64,000 bases of DNA from a bacterium. Lineage in GTDB: Bacteria > Patescibacteria > Paceibacteria > UBA9973 > UBA6065. The notes under the pieces are model-generated. The model made no database searches. It worked only from the letters and a program-made list of their open reading frames with translations, and was not told where the DNA came from. The stretch spans positions 62,001-126,000 of the forward strand of contig JAUXUT010000149.1 in assembly GCA_030680695.1 (NCBI GenBank), in the 5' to 3' direction. Position numbers and translations under genes: made by a program. Of this stretch, positions 49,095-57,037 are shown piece by piece (positions within the stretch are counted from its first letter, which is position 1; every line of letters starts with the position of its first letter).

Positions 49095-49168
49095 GTCGGC
49101 GTAGCTCAGTTGGTTAGAGCGTGGGACTCATAAGCCCAAGGTCGGAGGTTCGATCCCTCCCGCCGACA
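49095..49168 (+). tRNA. trnM: tRNA-Met (CAT), elongator-like or tRNA-Ile2
   Basis: The acceptor GTCGGCG pairs with CGCCGAC, the D-arm is GCTCAGTTGGTTAGAGC, the anticodon loop CTCATAA and the T-arm GGAGGTTCGATCCCTCC. Anticodon CAT is read as Met, but a lysidine-modified Ile2 tRNA has the same anticodon. The last anticodon-stem pair is an A-G mismatch. No CCA. Confidence 0.9.
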
Positions 49169-49224
49169 CACGTGATTTTTTAGGCATTTTATGCTTAAAT
49201 GGTCGCGCATGTACATATGCATAT

Positions 49225-49298
49225 GCGGGTGTAGCTCAGTTGGTTAGAGCGCTTCCCTGTCACGGAAGAGGTCGCGGGTTCGAGTCCCGTCACTCGCG
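49225..49298 (+). tRNA. trnD: tRNA-Asp (GTC)
   Basis: GCGGGTG pairs with CACTCGC (one G-T pair), discriminator G as expected for Asp. The anticodon loop CTGTCAC gives GTC. The T-arm is GCGGGTTCGAGTCCCGT. It is 56 bases after the preceding tRNA, probably in one transcript. Confidence 0.95.
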
Positions 49299-49380
49299 CA
49301 TTAGATGATGTTCTCATACGGCTCTGTAAGGGCCACGTTGTACGTACGGCTTATCGAATATGGCCGTATAAATAACATAT

Positions 49381-49557
49381 ATGTACCCAGAGAACAGCAA
49401 CGCAACGACCAACGCGATACTCGTCATACTTCTCGTAATTATTGTAGGCCTCGCCGTATGGTTTATTGTGGACCGAAGACAGCCAGCGCCAGAGCCTGGT
49501 GGTGCGAGCCTCGAGATCAATCTCGACGGAAACGTCTTACCGAAAGACAACGAGTAA
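49381..49557 (+). CDS. Small single-pass membrane protein (58 aa)
   Basis: This short gene is clear from its translation. MYPENSNATTNAILVILLVI leads into IVGLAVWFIVDRR, a single membrane helix, then a short acidic/proline tail (QPAPEPGGASLEINLDGNVL). The layout of N-terminal polar residues, one helix and an outward tail recurs in tiny CPR proteins. A strong terminator follows 14 bases after the stop, which supports it as a real transcription unit. The overlapping 100-residue frame at 49305-49607 runs through the terminator and is rejected. Confidence 0.75.
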   Translation: MYPENSNATTNAILVILLVIIVGLAVWFIVDRRQPAPEPGGASLEINLDGNVLPKDNE

Positions 49558-49568
49558 TGTTTCAAGCA

Positions 49569-49596
49569 AAGGCGCCCGCTTTCGCGGGCGCCTTTG
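49569..49596 (+). terminator. Intrinsic terminator
   Basis: GGCGCCCGC-TTTC-GCGGGCGCC followed by TTTGT. A 9-bp GC stem flanked by AAA and TTT. Confidence 0.88.
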
Positions 49597-49697
49597 TATT
49601 TCTATGAATCAAGCTCAAGCGCGAAATATGCGGATTGATTGAAAAATATCGTTAAATAGTCTATTCTTTGTGGACGTCGCGAGACGTTACATCATAA

Positions 49698-49770
49698 GCC
49701 GATGTAGCTCAGTTGGTAGAGCACGTCATTGGTAATGACGAGGTCACCAGTTCGATCCTGGTCGTCGGCT
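49698..49770 (+). tRNA. trnT: tRNA-Thr (GGT)
   Basis: GCCGATG pairs with CGTCGGC; anticodon loop TTGGTAA gives GGT; D-arm GCTCAGTTGGTAGAGC and T-arm ACCAGTTCGATCCTGGT fit. Discriminator T, no CCA. Confidence 0.95.
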
Positions 49771-49795
49771 CCGGTAGAAGGTGCGCGCACCGGCT

Positions 49796-49868
49796 GCCAC
49801 CTTAGCTCAGCTGGTAGAGCAATACTTTCGTAAAGTAGAGGTCCCGAGTTCGATTCTCGGAGGTGGCT
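49796..49868 (+). tRNA. trnT: tRNA-Thr (CGT)
   Basis: GCCACCT pairs with AGGTGGC; anticodon loop TTCGTAA gives CGT; T-arm CCGAGTTCGATTCTCGG. It follows tRNA-Thr(GGT) after 25 bases, so two threonine isoacceptors are encoded in tandem. Discriminator T, no CCA. Confidence 0.95.
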
Positions 49869-49883
49869 CAGACAGGGCATCAT

Positions 49884-49911
49884 TTGACTTTTTCATATTT
49901 TGTATTAAGAT
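49884..49911 (+). promoter_or_regulatory. Promoter of the leader RNA before prfB
   Basis: TTGACT (49884-49889) and TAAGAT (49906-49911) are 16 bases apart. Start expected near 49918. Confidence 0.5.
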
Positions 49912-49917
49912 AAGTTT

Positions 49918-50066
49918 AGAAGGGATCCGGAGTTCTAGCCGGGTCCCGACAGGCCCACAGGCGATTTTTGGGTTTGCGAGCTGCCATAGTGACTGCTTTG
50001 GATAGCGAACCACTTTTTGTCGGTGGGTCAGGGCCAGGGCCGGCGTGCGAACGCCGGCCCTTTTTT
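49918..50066 (+). ncRNA. Candidate structured RNA / attenuated leader upstream of prfB
   Basis: A ~150-base untranslated stretch begins just after a promoter and ends in a terminator. It holds hairpin GGGATCCGG-agttctag-CCGGGTCCC (near 49922), then ACCAC-tttttgtc-GGTGG (near 50010). It closes with a 10-bp GC stem plus T run (50037-50066). It could be an independent small RNA or a terminator-containing leader controlling prfB, whose ATG is 30 bases beyond. I cannot match it to a known family. Confidence 0.5.
50037..50066 (+). terminator. Strong intrinsic terminator upstream of prfB
   Basis: GGGCCGGCGT-GCGA-ACGCCGGCCC followed by six T's; a perfect 10-bp stem with a GNRA tetraloop. prfB starts 30 bases later, so it either ends a small RNA or attenuates prfB. 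Confidence 0.92.
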
Positions 50067-50096
50067 ATTGCCGTATCGCTGATATGATGTCCTTGC

Positions 50097-50966
50097 ATGA
50101 ATGAAAAGCTTAAAGAAATAGCTGCGATTGAAGCCCAGATGGCTGACTCGACGTTCTGGGACAACAAAGACAAGGCTCAGGCGGCGCTTAAGGACCTCAA
50201 CAGGCTCAAGGCCGAGCTCGCCGAATACGAAAAATATGAGCGCGGTAATGCCGTTATGACAATTTTTTCTGGCGCTGGGGGCGATGACGCCGAAGATTTC
50301 TCGCGCATGCTTCTTGATATGTACACGAAGTACGCTGCGGCCAAGGGTTGGGGCATTTCTTTTATACACGAGCACAAGAACGAGCGGGGAGGATACCGCA
50401 ACGTCACTATGGAAATCGCGGGCAAGGGGGCGTATGGCACGCTCAAAAATGAATCAGGTGTGCATCGCCTGGTCCGCATCTCGCCATTCAATGCCAAATC
50501 CCAACGCCACACTTCGTTTTCGCTTGTCGAAGTTGTACCAAAATTTGAAAAAGCCGAGCATTTTAAAATAAACCCCGACGATCTAAAAATAGATTTTGCT
50601 CGTTCATCTGGTCCTGGCGGCCAAAATGTGAATAAACGCGAGACGGCTGTGCGTATAGTGCATCTGCCGACCAAGCTCGCCGTTCATGTCGATTCTGAAA
50701 GGTCGCAGGCAGACAACCGTGCTCGGGCCATGGATATCCTCCAGGCCAAGCTGTACAAGTTGCAAGAAGACGAGCGCAAAGCCAAGGAACGCGGAATGCA
50801 TATATCAAAGACCACGGATATCGAATGGGGTAATCAGATTCGCTCGTATGTCGTTCATCCATACAAGATGGTCAAAGACCACCGAACTGATGCAGAGACT
50901 TCTAATGTTGATGCTGTACTGGCAGGTGAAATAGATTTGTTTATTGAGGCGGAAAGGGGATTGTAG
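50097..50966 (+). CDS. prfB: Peptide chain release factor 2, short form
   Basis: RF2 reads UGA and UAA stop codons and triggers peptide release. The discriminator tripeptide SPF (129-131, within RLVRISPFNAKSQRHTSF) identifies RF2, and GGQ is present (174-176, SSGPGGQNVNK). At 289 residues it is about 75 shorter than typical RF2. Domain 1 is cut down to ~50 residues, going straight from AEYEKYERGNA into AVMTIFSGAGGDDAED. There is no internal UGA frameshift site as in many bacteria. An RF2 means UGA is a stop here, so this is not a UGA-recoded CPR lineage. Confidence 0.93.
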   Translation: MNEKLKEIAAIEAQMADSTFWDNKDKAQAALKDLNRLKAELAEYEKYERGNAVMTIFSGAGGDDAEDFSRMLLDMYTKYAAAKGWGISFIHEHKNERGGYRNVTMEIAGKGAYGTLKNESGVHRLVRISPFNAKSQRHTSFSLVEVVPKFEKAEHFKINPDDLKIDFARSSGPGGQNVNKRETAVRIVHLPTKLAVHVDSERSQADNRARAMDILQAKLYKLQEDERKAKERGMHISKTTDIEWGNQIRSYVVHPYKMVKDHRTDAETSNVDAVLAGEIDLFIEAERGL

Positions 50967-51017
50967 GCGAGCGCCGCCATCTGGCGGATAAATTATTGCG
51001 AAGATTTCCGGAAAAGA

Positions 51018-51054
51018 AAAAGGCCGCCGCGCTCTGGGGAGCGGGGCGGCCTTG
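51018..51054 (-). terminator. Intrinsic terminator of the pseudo-receiver gene
   Basis: AAGGCCGCC and GGGCGGCCTT arms around a GC-rich inner hairpin (CGCTC-TGGG-GAGCG). On the minus strand it is followed by TTTTTCTTTTCC, 12 bases past the stop at 51066. Confidence 0.8.
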
Positions 51055-51065
51055 TCGGTCGGGAC

Positions 51066-51446
51066 CTATTGGGCCACGGCCGTTTTTTTTGGCGTCCGGA
51101 TTTCGGCGTCAATCTCGTCGATGCTTGAAGGCTTCGAGAGGTAGACGTCGGCCCGGCTGTGCGGCGGACGGGCACGTCCGGAGAAAAGAATGGTCTTCAT
51201 CTCCGGATAGCGCTCGTTCACATACGCGATGAGGCGGTCGCCGTCGCCGTTGATAGGCAGGTGTTGAGAAGTGATAAGTACGTCGAAACGTCCCTTCTCC
51301 AACTCCTCCTTCGCGTTCTCGATGGCAATCGTGGCAACGAGTTCGTGACCACATTGTTGGAGCGCGCTGAAGAGCATGGAACCGGTATCCATGTCGCCTT
51401 CGGCGAGAAGGACCCGAAGGCCCTTTGGGGATTTTGATGAGCTCAT
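51066..51446 (-). CDS. Receiver-like domain lacking the phosphoacceptor Asp
   Basis: This 126-residue protein follows the CheY fold: RVLLAEGDMDTGSMLFSALQ, a beta-3 strand DVLITSQHLPINGDG, then TILFSGRARPP and DVYLSKPSSIDEI with the conserved Lys-Pro. The phosphorylated aspartate that should end beta-3 (VLLDxxMP) is replaced by TSQHLP, and the acidic pair at beta-1 is reduced to EGD. It is therefore a pseudo-receiver, probably a phosphorylation-independent adaptor. Divergent from ftsE. Confidence 0.8.
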   Translation of the reverse strand: MSSSKSPKGLRVLLAEGDMDTGSMLFSALQQCGHELVATIAIENAKEELEKGRFDVLITSQHLPINGDGDRLIAYVNERYPEMKTILFSGRARPPHSRADVYLSKPSSIDEIDAEIRTPKKTAVAQ

Positions 51447-51587
51447 TAATCTTAATTATATCATATACAGTTTCAAAGTCAAGGGCCTATCCGTGGCCAA
51501 TTTTAGCCATAGGCGAGCCGCGAGCCAATATGGTACGATAGAGAGACCTGAACGGCTTCGGATGCTGAAACACCCATTTCAAACCCT

Positions 51588-52268
51588 ATGATTAAATTTG
51601 AAAAAGTAACCAAGGTTTACGCGGACGACTCCGTGGCCCTCGAGGACGTTTCGCTCCATATCGAGTCAAAGGAATTCGTCTCCATCGTCGGCCATTCTGG
51701 CGCCGGCAAGACGACGCTTATCAAAATGATCCTCGCTGAGGAGAAGCCGACGCGTGGGACGGTCCATTTTGAGTCTGTAGACATACACAGTCTTAAGAAG
51801 TCCGATATGCCGAAGTTTCGCCGCCGCATCGGAACGGTATTTCAGGATTTTCGTCTTATTCCTAACAAGACGGTGTTTGAGAACATTGCTTTCGCCATGG
51901 AGGCGGCGGGCCGTACCGACGAAGAAATCGCATCGGACGTTCCGCATGTTTTGGAACTCGTGGACCTCGGCAGGAAAATTTGGAGCTTTCCGCACGAACT
52001 TTCGGGAGGCGAGAAACAGCGCGTCGCCTTGGCTCGCGCCATCGTGAACCAGCCAGACATCATCATTGCTGACGAACCGACAGGTAACCTCGATCCGGTC
52101 AATACATACGAAATCGTGCAGATTTTGAAGAAAATCAACGACCTCGGTACGACGGTTATTCTTACCACCCACAACAAAGGTGTCATTGAAACTGTCGGCC
52201 GCAGGGTTATCACTATGGAAAGAGGTCGCCTCGTCCGCGACGACAAGGATGGTAAATACGCGATTTAA
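51588..52268 (+). CDS. ftsE: Cell-division ATPase FtsE
   Basis: FtsE is the ATPase of the FtsEX complex that activates cell-wall hydrolases at the septum. It has 226 residues: Walker A VGHSGAGKTTLIKM (~34-47), Q-loop VFQDFRLIPNKTVFENIAFA, signature LSGGEKQRVALARAIVNQPD, Walker B IIIADEPTGNLDP and the H-loop TTHNKGVIE. The FRLIPNKTVxENI stretch is diagnostic of FtsE. ftsX follows 33 bases later. Confidence 0.96.
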   Translation: MIKFEKVTKVYADDSVALEDVSLHIESKEFVSIVGHSGAGKTTLIKMILAEEKPTRGTVHFESVDIHSLKKSDMPKFRRRIGTVFQDFRLIPNKTVFENIAFAMEAAGRTDEEIASDVPHVLELVDLGRKIWSFPHELSGGEKQRVALARAIVNQPDIIIADEPTGNLDPVNTYEIVQILKKINDLGTTVILTTHNKGVIETVGRRVITMERGRLVRDDKDGKYAI

Positions 52269-52301
52269 GACTCTTTAATCCTTGCTATAATCAAATCATC
52301 G

Positions 52302-53219
52302 ATGCTCTGGATAAACACTAAAAGGATATTGAAGGCAGGGTTCGTATCGTTCGCGCGAAACGGCCTTGTTTCGCTCTCGTCCGTGCTCATCATCACGGTC
52401 ACGTTGTTTGTTCTCGGCGGCATCTTGTTCTCTGGCGCTCTCCTTAATTCGTCTCTCGAAGAGATTAAGTCCAAGGTCGATGTGAACGTATATTTCGTGC
52501 CTGTTGCGAATGAAAGCGACGTGCTTGCCCTGCAAAATCGTCTTATGGCACTGCCGGAAGTCGCTTCGGCCGATTATGTGTCGAGCGAGCAGGCCCTGGA
52601 GAATTTCAGGAATCGACACGCGAACGACGCGGTGACGTTGCAGGCCCTTGATGAACTTGGCACGAACCCATTGGGTGCCATTATCAATATCAAGGCTACT
52701 GATCCATCACAGTACGAAGGCATTGCTCGGTTTCTTGATGGCGAGAACGAGGCGCGACCAGGCTTCATTGATCGCATCAATTACTATCAGAACAAGGTCG
52801 CCATAGACACTTTGTCGAGCATGATTGATGGGGGAAGGAAAATCGCCTTTGCCATCGCCCTCGCTTTCATAATTATATCGATGGTTATTGCGTTTAACAC
52901 CATCCGGCTTACGATATACATCGCTCGTGAAGAGATTTCCGTCATGAGGCTGGTCGGTGCATCGAACAAATACATTCGCGGACCGTTCGTCGTCGCCGGT
53001 ATCATGTACGGCATCGTATCTGCCTTTATCACTCTTATCCTGTTGTATCCTGCGACTTTCTGGATTTCGTCGGTGACTGGAACATTTTTCAGCGGCTTCA
53101 GCATCTTTGCGTACTACCTACATGAGTTCCCGATGATATTCGGACTTCTTGTTGGGGCAGGTGTGTTCCTTGGAGGTGTGTCTAGTTATCTTGCCGTTCG
53201 TCGATACCTTCGCCTCTAG
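52302..53219 (+). CDS. ftsX: Cell-division permease-like FtsX
   Basis: FtsX transmits the FtsE ATPase cycle across the membrane to extracellular hydrolases. It has 305 residues with four membrane segments: one near the N-terminus (LSSVLIITVTLFVLGGILFS), an extracellular loop of ~150 residues beginning SKVDVNVYFVPVANESDVLA, then three more after ~180. It has the conserved EISVMRLVGASNKYIRGPFV segment. Confidence 0.94.
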   Translation: MLWINTKRILKAGFVSFARNGLVSLSSVLIITVTLFVLGGILFSGALLNSSLEEIKSKVDVNVYFVPVANESDVLALQNRLMALPEVASADYVSSEQALENFRNRHANDAVTLQALDELGTNPLGAIINIKATDPSQYEGIARFLDGENEARPGFIDRINYYQNKVAIDTLSSMIDGGRKIAFAIALAFIIISMVIAFNTIRLTIYIAREEISVMRLVGASNKYIRGPFVVAGIMYGIVSAFITLILLYPATFWISSVTGTFFSGFSIFAYYLHEFPMIFGLLVGAGVFLGGVSSYLAVRRYLRL

Positions 53220-53232
53220 TTTTACAACTATT

Positions 53233-54135
53233 ATGAACAAGACAGCGCTCGCGCTCGTCATCGCCGCAGTGTGCGTTGGGGCATTGCTGTCCGGCGAGTA
53301 CAGTGTGTATGTGTTTGCACCGGAACGTCCGACACGCATAGCATTTGTCGGCGACATGATGTTTGATCGCACCATGCGCACCATAGCCGAAAGGGAAGGC
53401 TATGAGTATCTGCTTTCATGCACGCGTGATTATCTGCGTGGGTTTGATATGGCAGTTGGTAACCTGGAAGGCCCGATCACGGCGCATCCGTCTGTGAGCC
53501 AAGGCAAGAAGCCAGGCGAACCAGACAATACCCGATTCACCTTCGATTTCGCGGTCGCGGCGGCGCTTGCGGATGCAGGTTTTGGCGCGGTGAGTCTGGG
53601 CAACAACCATATATACGATTTTGGACGCGAAGGTATCGATTCGACCGCATCAGCGCTTGATACTGTTGGCCTTTTGCACTTCGGTGCTCCGGGCAAGGGC
53701 GATGTCGTCACTACGACCGTGAACGGCTTACAGCTTGCCTTCGTGGCTTTTAACCAATTCGTAGGAGCAGCAAATCCCGTTATCACAGAAACGTTTATAC
53801 GCGATGTGCGAACTACGGCTGATTTCGTTACTGTGTATGCGCATTGGGGTGATGAGTATGAGGCAGAGAACGAATACCAGCGCGCCCTGGCTCGCCGATT
53901 TATTGATGCTGGTGCAGATATCGTAATCGGATCTCATCCACATGTAGTGCAGGGGCACGAGGTATACAAAGGAAAGCACATCTACTATTCTCTTGGTAAT
54001 TTTATATTCGACCAGTATTGGGAAGAAGCGGTGCGCACAGGACTCGTCGTCGAGGTTTCGATTGACCAGGGTGAGGTTTCGGTCTCTGAACGGATCATCG
54101 ATATCGCACGCACTGGGCTTTCGTGCCTGCGTTAA
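53233..54135 (+). CDS. CapA-like protein (PGA_cap family)
   Basis: The product has 300 residues from the ATG at 53233; an upstream start would lie inside ftsX. It has an N-terminal signal-anchor (TALALVIAAVCVGALLSGEY), then a metallophosphatase-like fold of the poly-gamma-glutamate capsule family: IAFVGDMMFDRTMR, VGNLEGPIT, GAVSLGNNHIYDFG, VYAHWGDEYE and IVIGSHPHVVQGHEVYKGKH. In capsule systems CapA works with ligases of the CapB type; the only Mur-type ligase in this window is the MurF-like one in the island, far away. Substrate unknown. Confidence 0.9.
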   Translation: MNKTALALVIAAVCVGALLSGEYSVYVFAPERPTRIAFVGDMMFDRTMRTIAEREGYEYLLSCTRDYLRGFDMAVGNLEGPITAHPSVSQGKKPGEPDNTRFTFDFAVAAALADAGFGAVSLGNNHIYDFGREGIDSTASALDTVGLLHFGAPGKGDVVTTTVNGLQLAFVAFNQFVGAANPVITETFIRDVRTTADFVTVYAHWGDEYEAENEYQRALARRFIDAGADIVIGSHPHVVQGHEVYKGKHIYYSLGNFIFDQYWEEAVRTGLVVEVSIDQGEVSVSERIIDIARTGLSCLR

Positions 54136-54228
54136 TCGTTTCGTCTGTCATATTGCCCGGTTCTTCTCGTCACCGTCACGGGGAGCCAGGCCCTTTCCCA
54201 TCCAGTTATCAGCTAGATCAGAAAACTT

Positions 54229-54912
54229 ATGCGCATTATAAAAACCCTAGCAGCGACATTCGTCGCGGCGGGACTCGCACTTACGGCTCCGGCCGCGAGC
54301 GCCCAAATTAATCTTGATGTAAACACCGATTCCGTCGGGGCGACGACTTCTGTTGGAGCGACGACTTCAATTGGAGCCTCCGCGACATCGGGCACTTCGA
54401 CTGGCGCTATGGCGACCGGATCGATTACCGTCAACGGCATGGATGATTCCGTGGTCGTCACTCGGGGCGACGTCGTCTCAGATTTCGGGACAACGTCAGT
54501 ATCGTCCGTGTTGACCCCTCAGGACCTCAACAATTACGCGATCGCCTTCATTAGCTCGGACGAGAACGTCACACGCGTCGAAGCTGAAGCCGATAGTGTT
54601 TCGGTCTGGTACAAGTTACCAGCGAAGCTCATTGGGTTCATACCAGTGACCGTGTCCACCAAAGGATCGGTATCAGCGGACGGCACCGTGGACGTCGATT
54701 ATCCATGGTACAGATTTCTCACCACATATGACAATGAAAGGCTCGAGAGCGAGCTCGATACGACTGCAGGGGCGATAGCTCGTGCCGAATCGACATCGAC
54801 TTTCTCGGTCAACGTCCAAGCACGCCTCATTGAGGCAATTCACTCGGTCATGAGGGCTCATGCGGGTGTATCAGCTAACGTAGAATCCTCTTCAGAGATT
54901 GAGCTTGAATAG
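54229..54912 (+). CDS. Secreted protein with tandem GATTS repeats
   Basis: This 227-residue protein has a clear signal peptide (IIKTLAATFVAAGLALTAPA ending ASA|Q). The start of the mature part has imperfect repeats SVGATTSVGATTSIGASATS, a low-complexity linker. The rest is a beta-rich domain (DGTVDVDYPWYRFLTTYDNE) and an acidic C-terminus. No known family. Exported and probably cell-surface or extracellular. Confidence 0.8.
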   Translation: MRIIKTLAATFVAAGLALTAPAASAQINLDVNTDSVGATTSVGATTSIGASATSGTSTGAMATGSITVNGMDDSVVVTRGDVVSDFGTTSVSSVLTPQDLNNYAIAFISSDENVTRVEAEADSVSVWYKLPAKLIGFIPVTVSTKGSVSADGTVDVDYPWYRFLTTYDNERLESELDTTAGAIARAESTSTFSVNVQARLIEAIHSVMRAHAGVSANVESSSEIELE

Positions 54913-54920
54913 GACAACAA

Positions 54921-54949
54921 GGATCCCCGCTGATGCGGGGATTTTCTTT
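54921..54949 (+). terminator. Intrinsic terminator
   Basis: ATCCCCGC-TGAT-GCGGGGAT followed by TTTCTTTG, 10 bases past the stop of the secreted protein gene. Confidence 0.85.
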
Positions 54950-54968
54950 GTCTGACTGCACCTCAAGG

Positions 54969-55325
54969 TTATTTCTCGACGCAATTTTTGTACACGGTTT
55001 CGCCGTCCCTCTCGATGAAAGCTGTCTTGCCTTTGTTCCAAAAAACGATTGACTCGTCGGACACCGCGTAACGAGCACCAGATGCGGATGTAGCGTGGGG
55101 AAGGGTGATGCTCGATCCATCCGAGAGCGAGAGTGATACAGAGCCATCCTTGCCATATGTGGCCCAGATACTCTTGTCATCATCGCATCGATACGTTGTC
55201 ACGATACCGGTGGTTTCATTTAGCAGTGCTCCAGAAGGGCCTTCCTTGGTCAAGGAAGACGTGTACCAAGCCCCGAGCGCGAACGCGATAGCGAATGTGG
55301 TTATGAAAATGGTGGCTTTCTTCAT
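54969..55325 (-). CDS. MliC-like secreted lysozyme inhibitor
   Basis: This 118-residue protein has a signal or anchor peptide (ATIFITTFAIAFALGAWYTS) and a MliC domain: TYRCDDDKSIWATYGKDGSV, LSLSDGSSITLPHATSASGA, RYAVSDESIVFWNKGKTAFI ending KNC. The invariant Ser and Lys-containing loops of the family and the pair of cysteines (YRC, KNC) are present. MliC proteins block C-type lysozyme. In a host-associated CPR cell this could defend against host or predator lysozyme. Confidence 0.83.
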   Translation of the reverse strand: MKKATIFITTFAIAFALGAWYTSSLTKEGPSGALLNETTGIVTTYRCDDDKSIWATYGKDGSVSLSLSDGSSITLPHATSASGARYAVSDESIVFWNKGKTAFIERDGETVYKNCVEK

Positions 55326-55349
55326 TTCTCAAGTGTACCACGAAGGAAA

Positions 55350-55373
55350 GCGCCCGACCTTACGGTCGGGCGC
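55350..55373 (-). terminator. Intrinsic terminator of the 108-aa gene
   Basis: GCGCCCGACC-TTAC-GGTCGGGCGC, a perfect 10-bp stem; on the minus strand followed by TTTCC, 6 bases past the stop at 55379. Confidence 0.75.
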
Positions 55374-55378
55374 GTGGT

Positions 55379-55705
55379 CTATTTGGGGTTCGGGGCATAT
55401 CCCCGAATCTGCGCGATGAGTCTGTGGGCATTTTCCGGAACAATCCTGTCGGTCAGAATGAACGGCCCTGGTCGTAGACGTCTGTTGGCGACGATGACGC
55501 CCTGCTCGCTTCCGGGACGCACAAAGTCTTTGACGAAATCCATACAACCCATGGGCTTGAGCCAACGGTAGAACGGATCAGGGTCATCAGATTCGATGAC
55601 GACCGGCAATCCGAAGAACATGTCGCAGTATAGGGTTACGTCCCTGAACGAAGCCATCCATGTAGGTGGCGTAGTAAGCGCATCCTGAACAATTATGGTG
55701 GGCAT
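55379..55705 (-). CDS. Hypothetical protein (108 aa)
   Basis: This is a soluble alpha/beta-looking protein (MPTIIVQDALTTPPTWMASF, LPVVIESDDPDPFYRWLKPM, CMDFVKDFVRPGSEQGVIVA). I recognise no family. It is judged real because codon use is regular and a strong terminator follows directly. It is divergent from the polysaccharide genes that start at 55808. Confidence 0.55.
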   Translation of the reverse strand: MPTIIVQDALTTPPTWMASFRDVTLYCDMFFGLPVVIESDDPDPFYRWLKPMGCMDFVKDFVRPGSEQGVIVANRRLRPGPFILTDRIVPENAHRLIAQIRGYAPNPK

Positions 55706-55807
55706 AAATAATAAAGGTGTTTGAGAAAGATTCTATGCCTCATAGCGGAAAAACTCAATAGCTGTAATCCAAGACTTTTCTCAGCGTCCCAGTAAGGTAT
55801 TTAAGGC

Positions 55808-57037
55808 ATGCCTATGAAGAAGCGACACCGACTGACCACCATCGTCTGGACGATTGCAATCGCCGCCGTCGCTATAGGCGCCGTTATCCAACTTGCGTTC
55901 AATTGGCGCACAGTTCTAGACACGAAGCCGCCGGAGTTCTCGCCAAAGAACATGCTCCAGGCTTTGTGGCATCAATACAAGTTTGACTATCTCGAGCCAG
56001 GAACGCTCCGTAGCCTCGACAAACAGAGGGACAACGTCACCACGTCTGAAGGACAGAGCTACAGCATGATGCGTGCAGTTTGGATGGACGACAAGACTAC
56101 TTTCGATCAAGCATGGCAGTGGACTAAGGACAACATACAAAGGAGGGGGGATTTTCTCATCGCCTGGATTTTCGGTGAGAGGGAGGATGGTACGTACGGC
56201 ATCCTCACGGACAGAGGGGGATACAACACTGCGTCTGATGCGGACGTCGACATCTCCGTCGCCTTACTTTTTGCATCTAAACGATGGAACGAGCCAACAT
56301 ATTACGGCGACGCCATCGTTCTTATACGATCTATCTGGGAACGCGAGGTCGTCGAGGTTCTCGGGCGGCCCTACCTTGCCGCAAATAACGTCGAGAAGAC
56401 TTTGCCAAAACAGGTCATCATACTCAATCCATCATATTTCGCGCCTTATGCATACAAGATATTCAAGGAAGTAGACCCTAGTCATGATTGGCTTGGCGTG
56501 GCGGCAACTTCGTACGAAGTTGCAAAGGCAAGCATGGTTTCGCCACTCGATAAAGAAAGTTCGGCCCACTTGCCGCCGGATTGGGTTGGCATAGATAGGA
56601 CGACAGGCGAGCTGGTGGCCGTGCCTCAGCCGACATCGCTTACCACTAATTATAGTTATGACGCCCTGCGCACGGCTTGGCGTTTTGCCCTCGACTGGCA
56701 ATGGAATGGTGATCCGCGCGCCAAGGACGTTCTGAAGGAAATGTCTTTTCTCGCCGAGGAATGGCGCAAAAAAGGATATATCGGAAGCTCTTATTCGCAC
56801 GATGGAACGGAGCTTTTGAGAACTGAATCACCGGCGATGTATGGCGGCTCGCTCGGATATTTTATGGTTGAAGAACCGCGTCTGGCCGCGGATGTATATT
56901 CGCGTACGCTCGAACGGCTTTACGACCCGAACATGTCTAAATGGCGCGAGCCGTTGAGTTATTACGACGATAACTGGGCGTGGTTCGGTGTGGCTCTTTA
57001 TCATGGTGAGCTTCGAAACATCTATGCAGAAGAATAG
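55808..57037 (+). CDS. Glycoside hydrolase family 8 enzyme, membrane-anchored
   Basis: GH8 enzymes cleave beta-1,4 glucans, xylans or chitosan; BcsZ of cellulose operons belongs here. The 409-residue protein has an N-terminal anchor (TTIVWTIAIAAVAIGAVIQL) and an (alpha/alpha)6 domain. The catalytic acid Glu81 lies in TTSEGQSYSMMRAVWMDDK, and the base region TASDADVDISVALLFA (~141-156) follows, both close to the GH8 consensus. SYYDDNWAWFGVALY is near the end. It overlaps the next gene by 14 bases and is two genes from a BcsA-like synthase. Confidence 0.88.
   Translation: MPMKKRHRLTTIVWTIAIAAVAIGAVIQLAFNWRTVLDTKPPEFSPKNMLQALWHQYKFDYLEPGTLRSLDKQRDNVTTSEGQSYSMMRAVWMDDKTTFDQAWQWTKDNIQRRGDFLIAWIFGEREDGTYGILTDRGGYNTASDADVDISVALLFASKRWNEPTYYGDAIVLIRSIWEREVVEVLGRPYLAANNVEKTLPKQVIILNPSYFAPYAYKIFKEVDPSHDWLGVAATSYEVAKASMVSPLDKESSAHLPPDWVGIDRTTGELVAVPQPTSLTTNYSYDALRTAWRFALDWQWNGDPRAKDVLKEMSFLAEEWRKKGYIGSSYSHDGTELLRTESPAMYGGSLGYFMVEEPRLAADVYSRTLERLYDPNMSKWREPLSYYDDNWAWFGVALYHGELRNIYAEE

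Noticed and set aside
49305..49607. 100-aa ORF between tRNA-Asp and tRNA-Thr
   Set aside because: It reads through the terminator and is out of frame with the convincing 58-aa membrane protein.
50097..50175. Programmed frameshift in prfB
   Set aside because: The frame is open from the ATG at 50097 and no CUU-UGA slippery site is found at the start.
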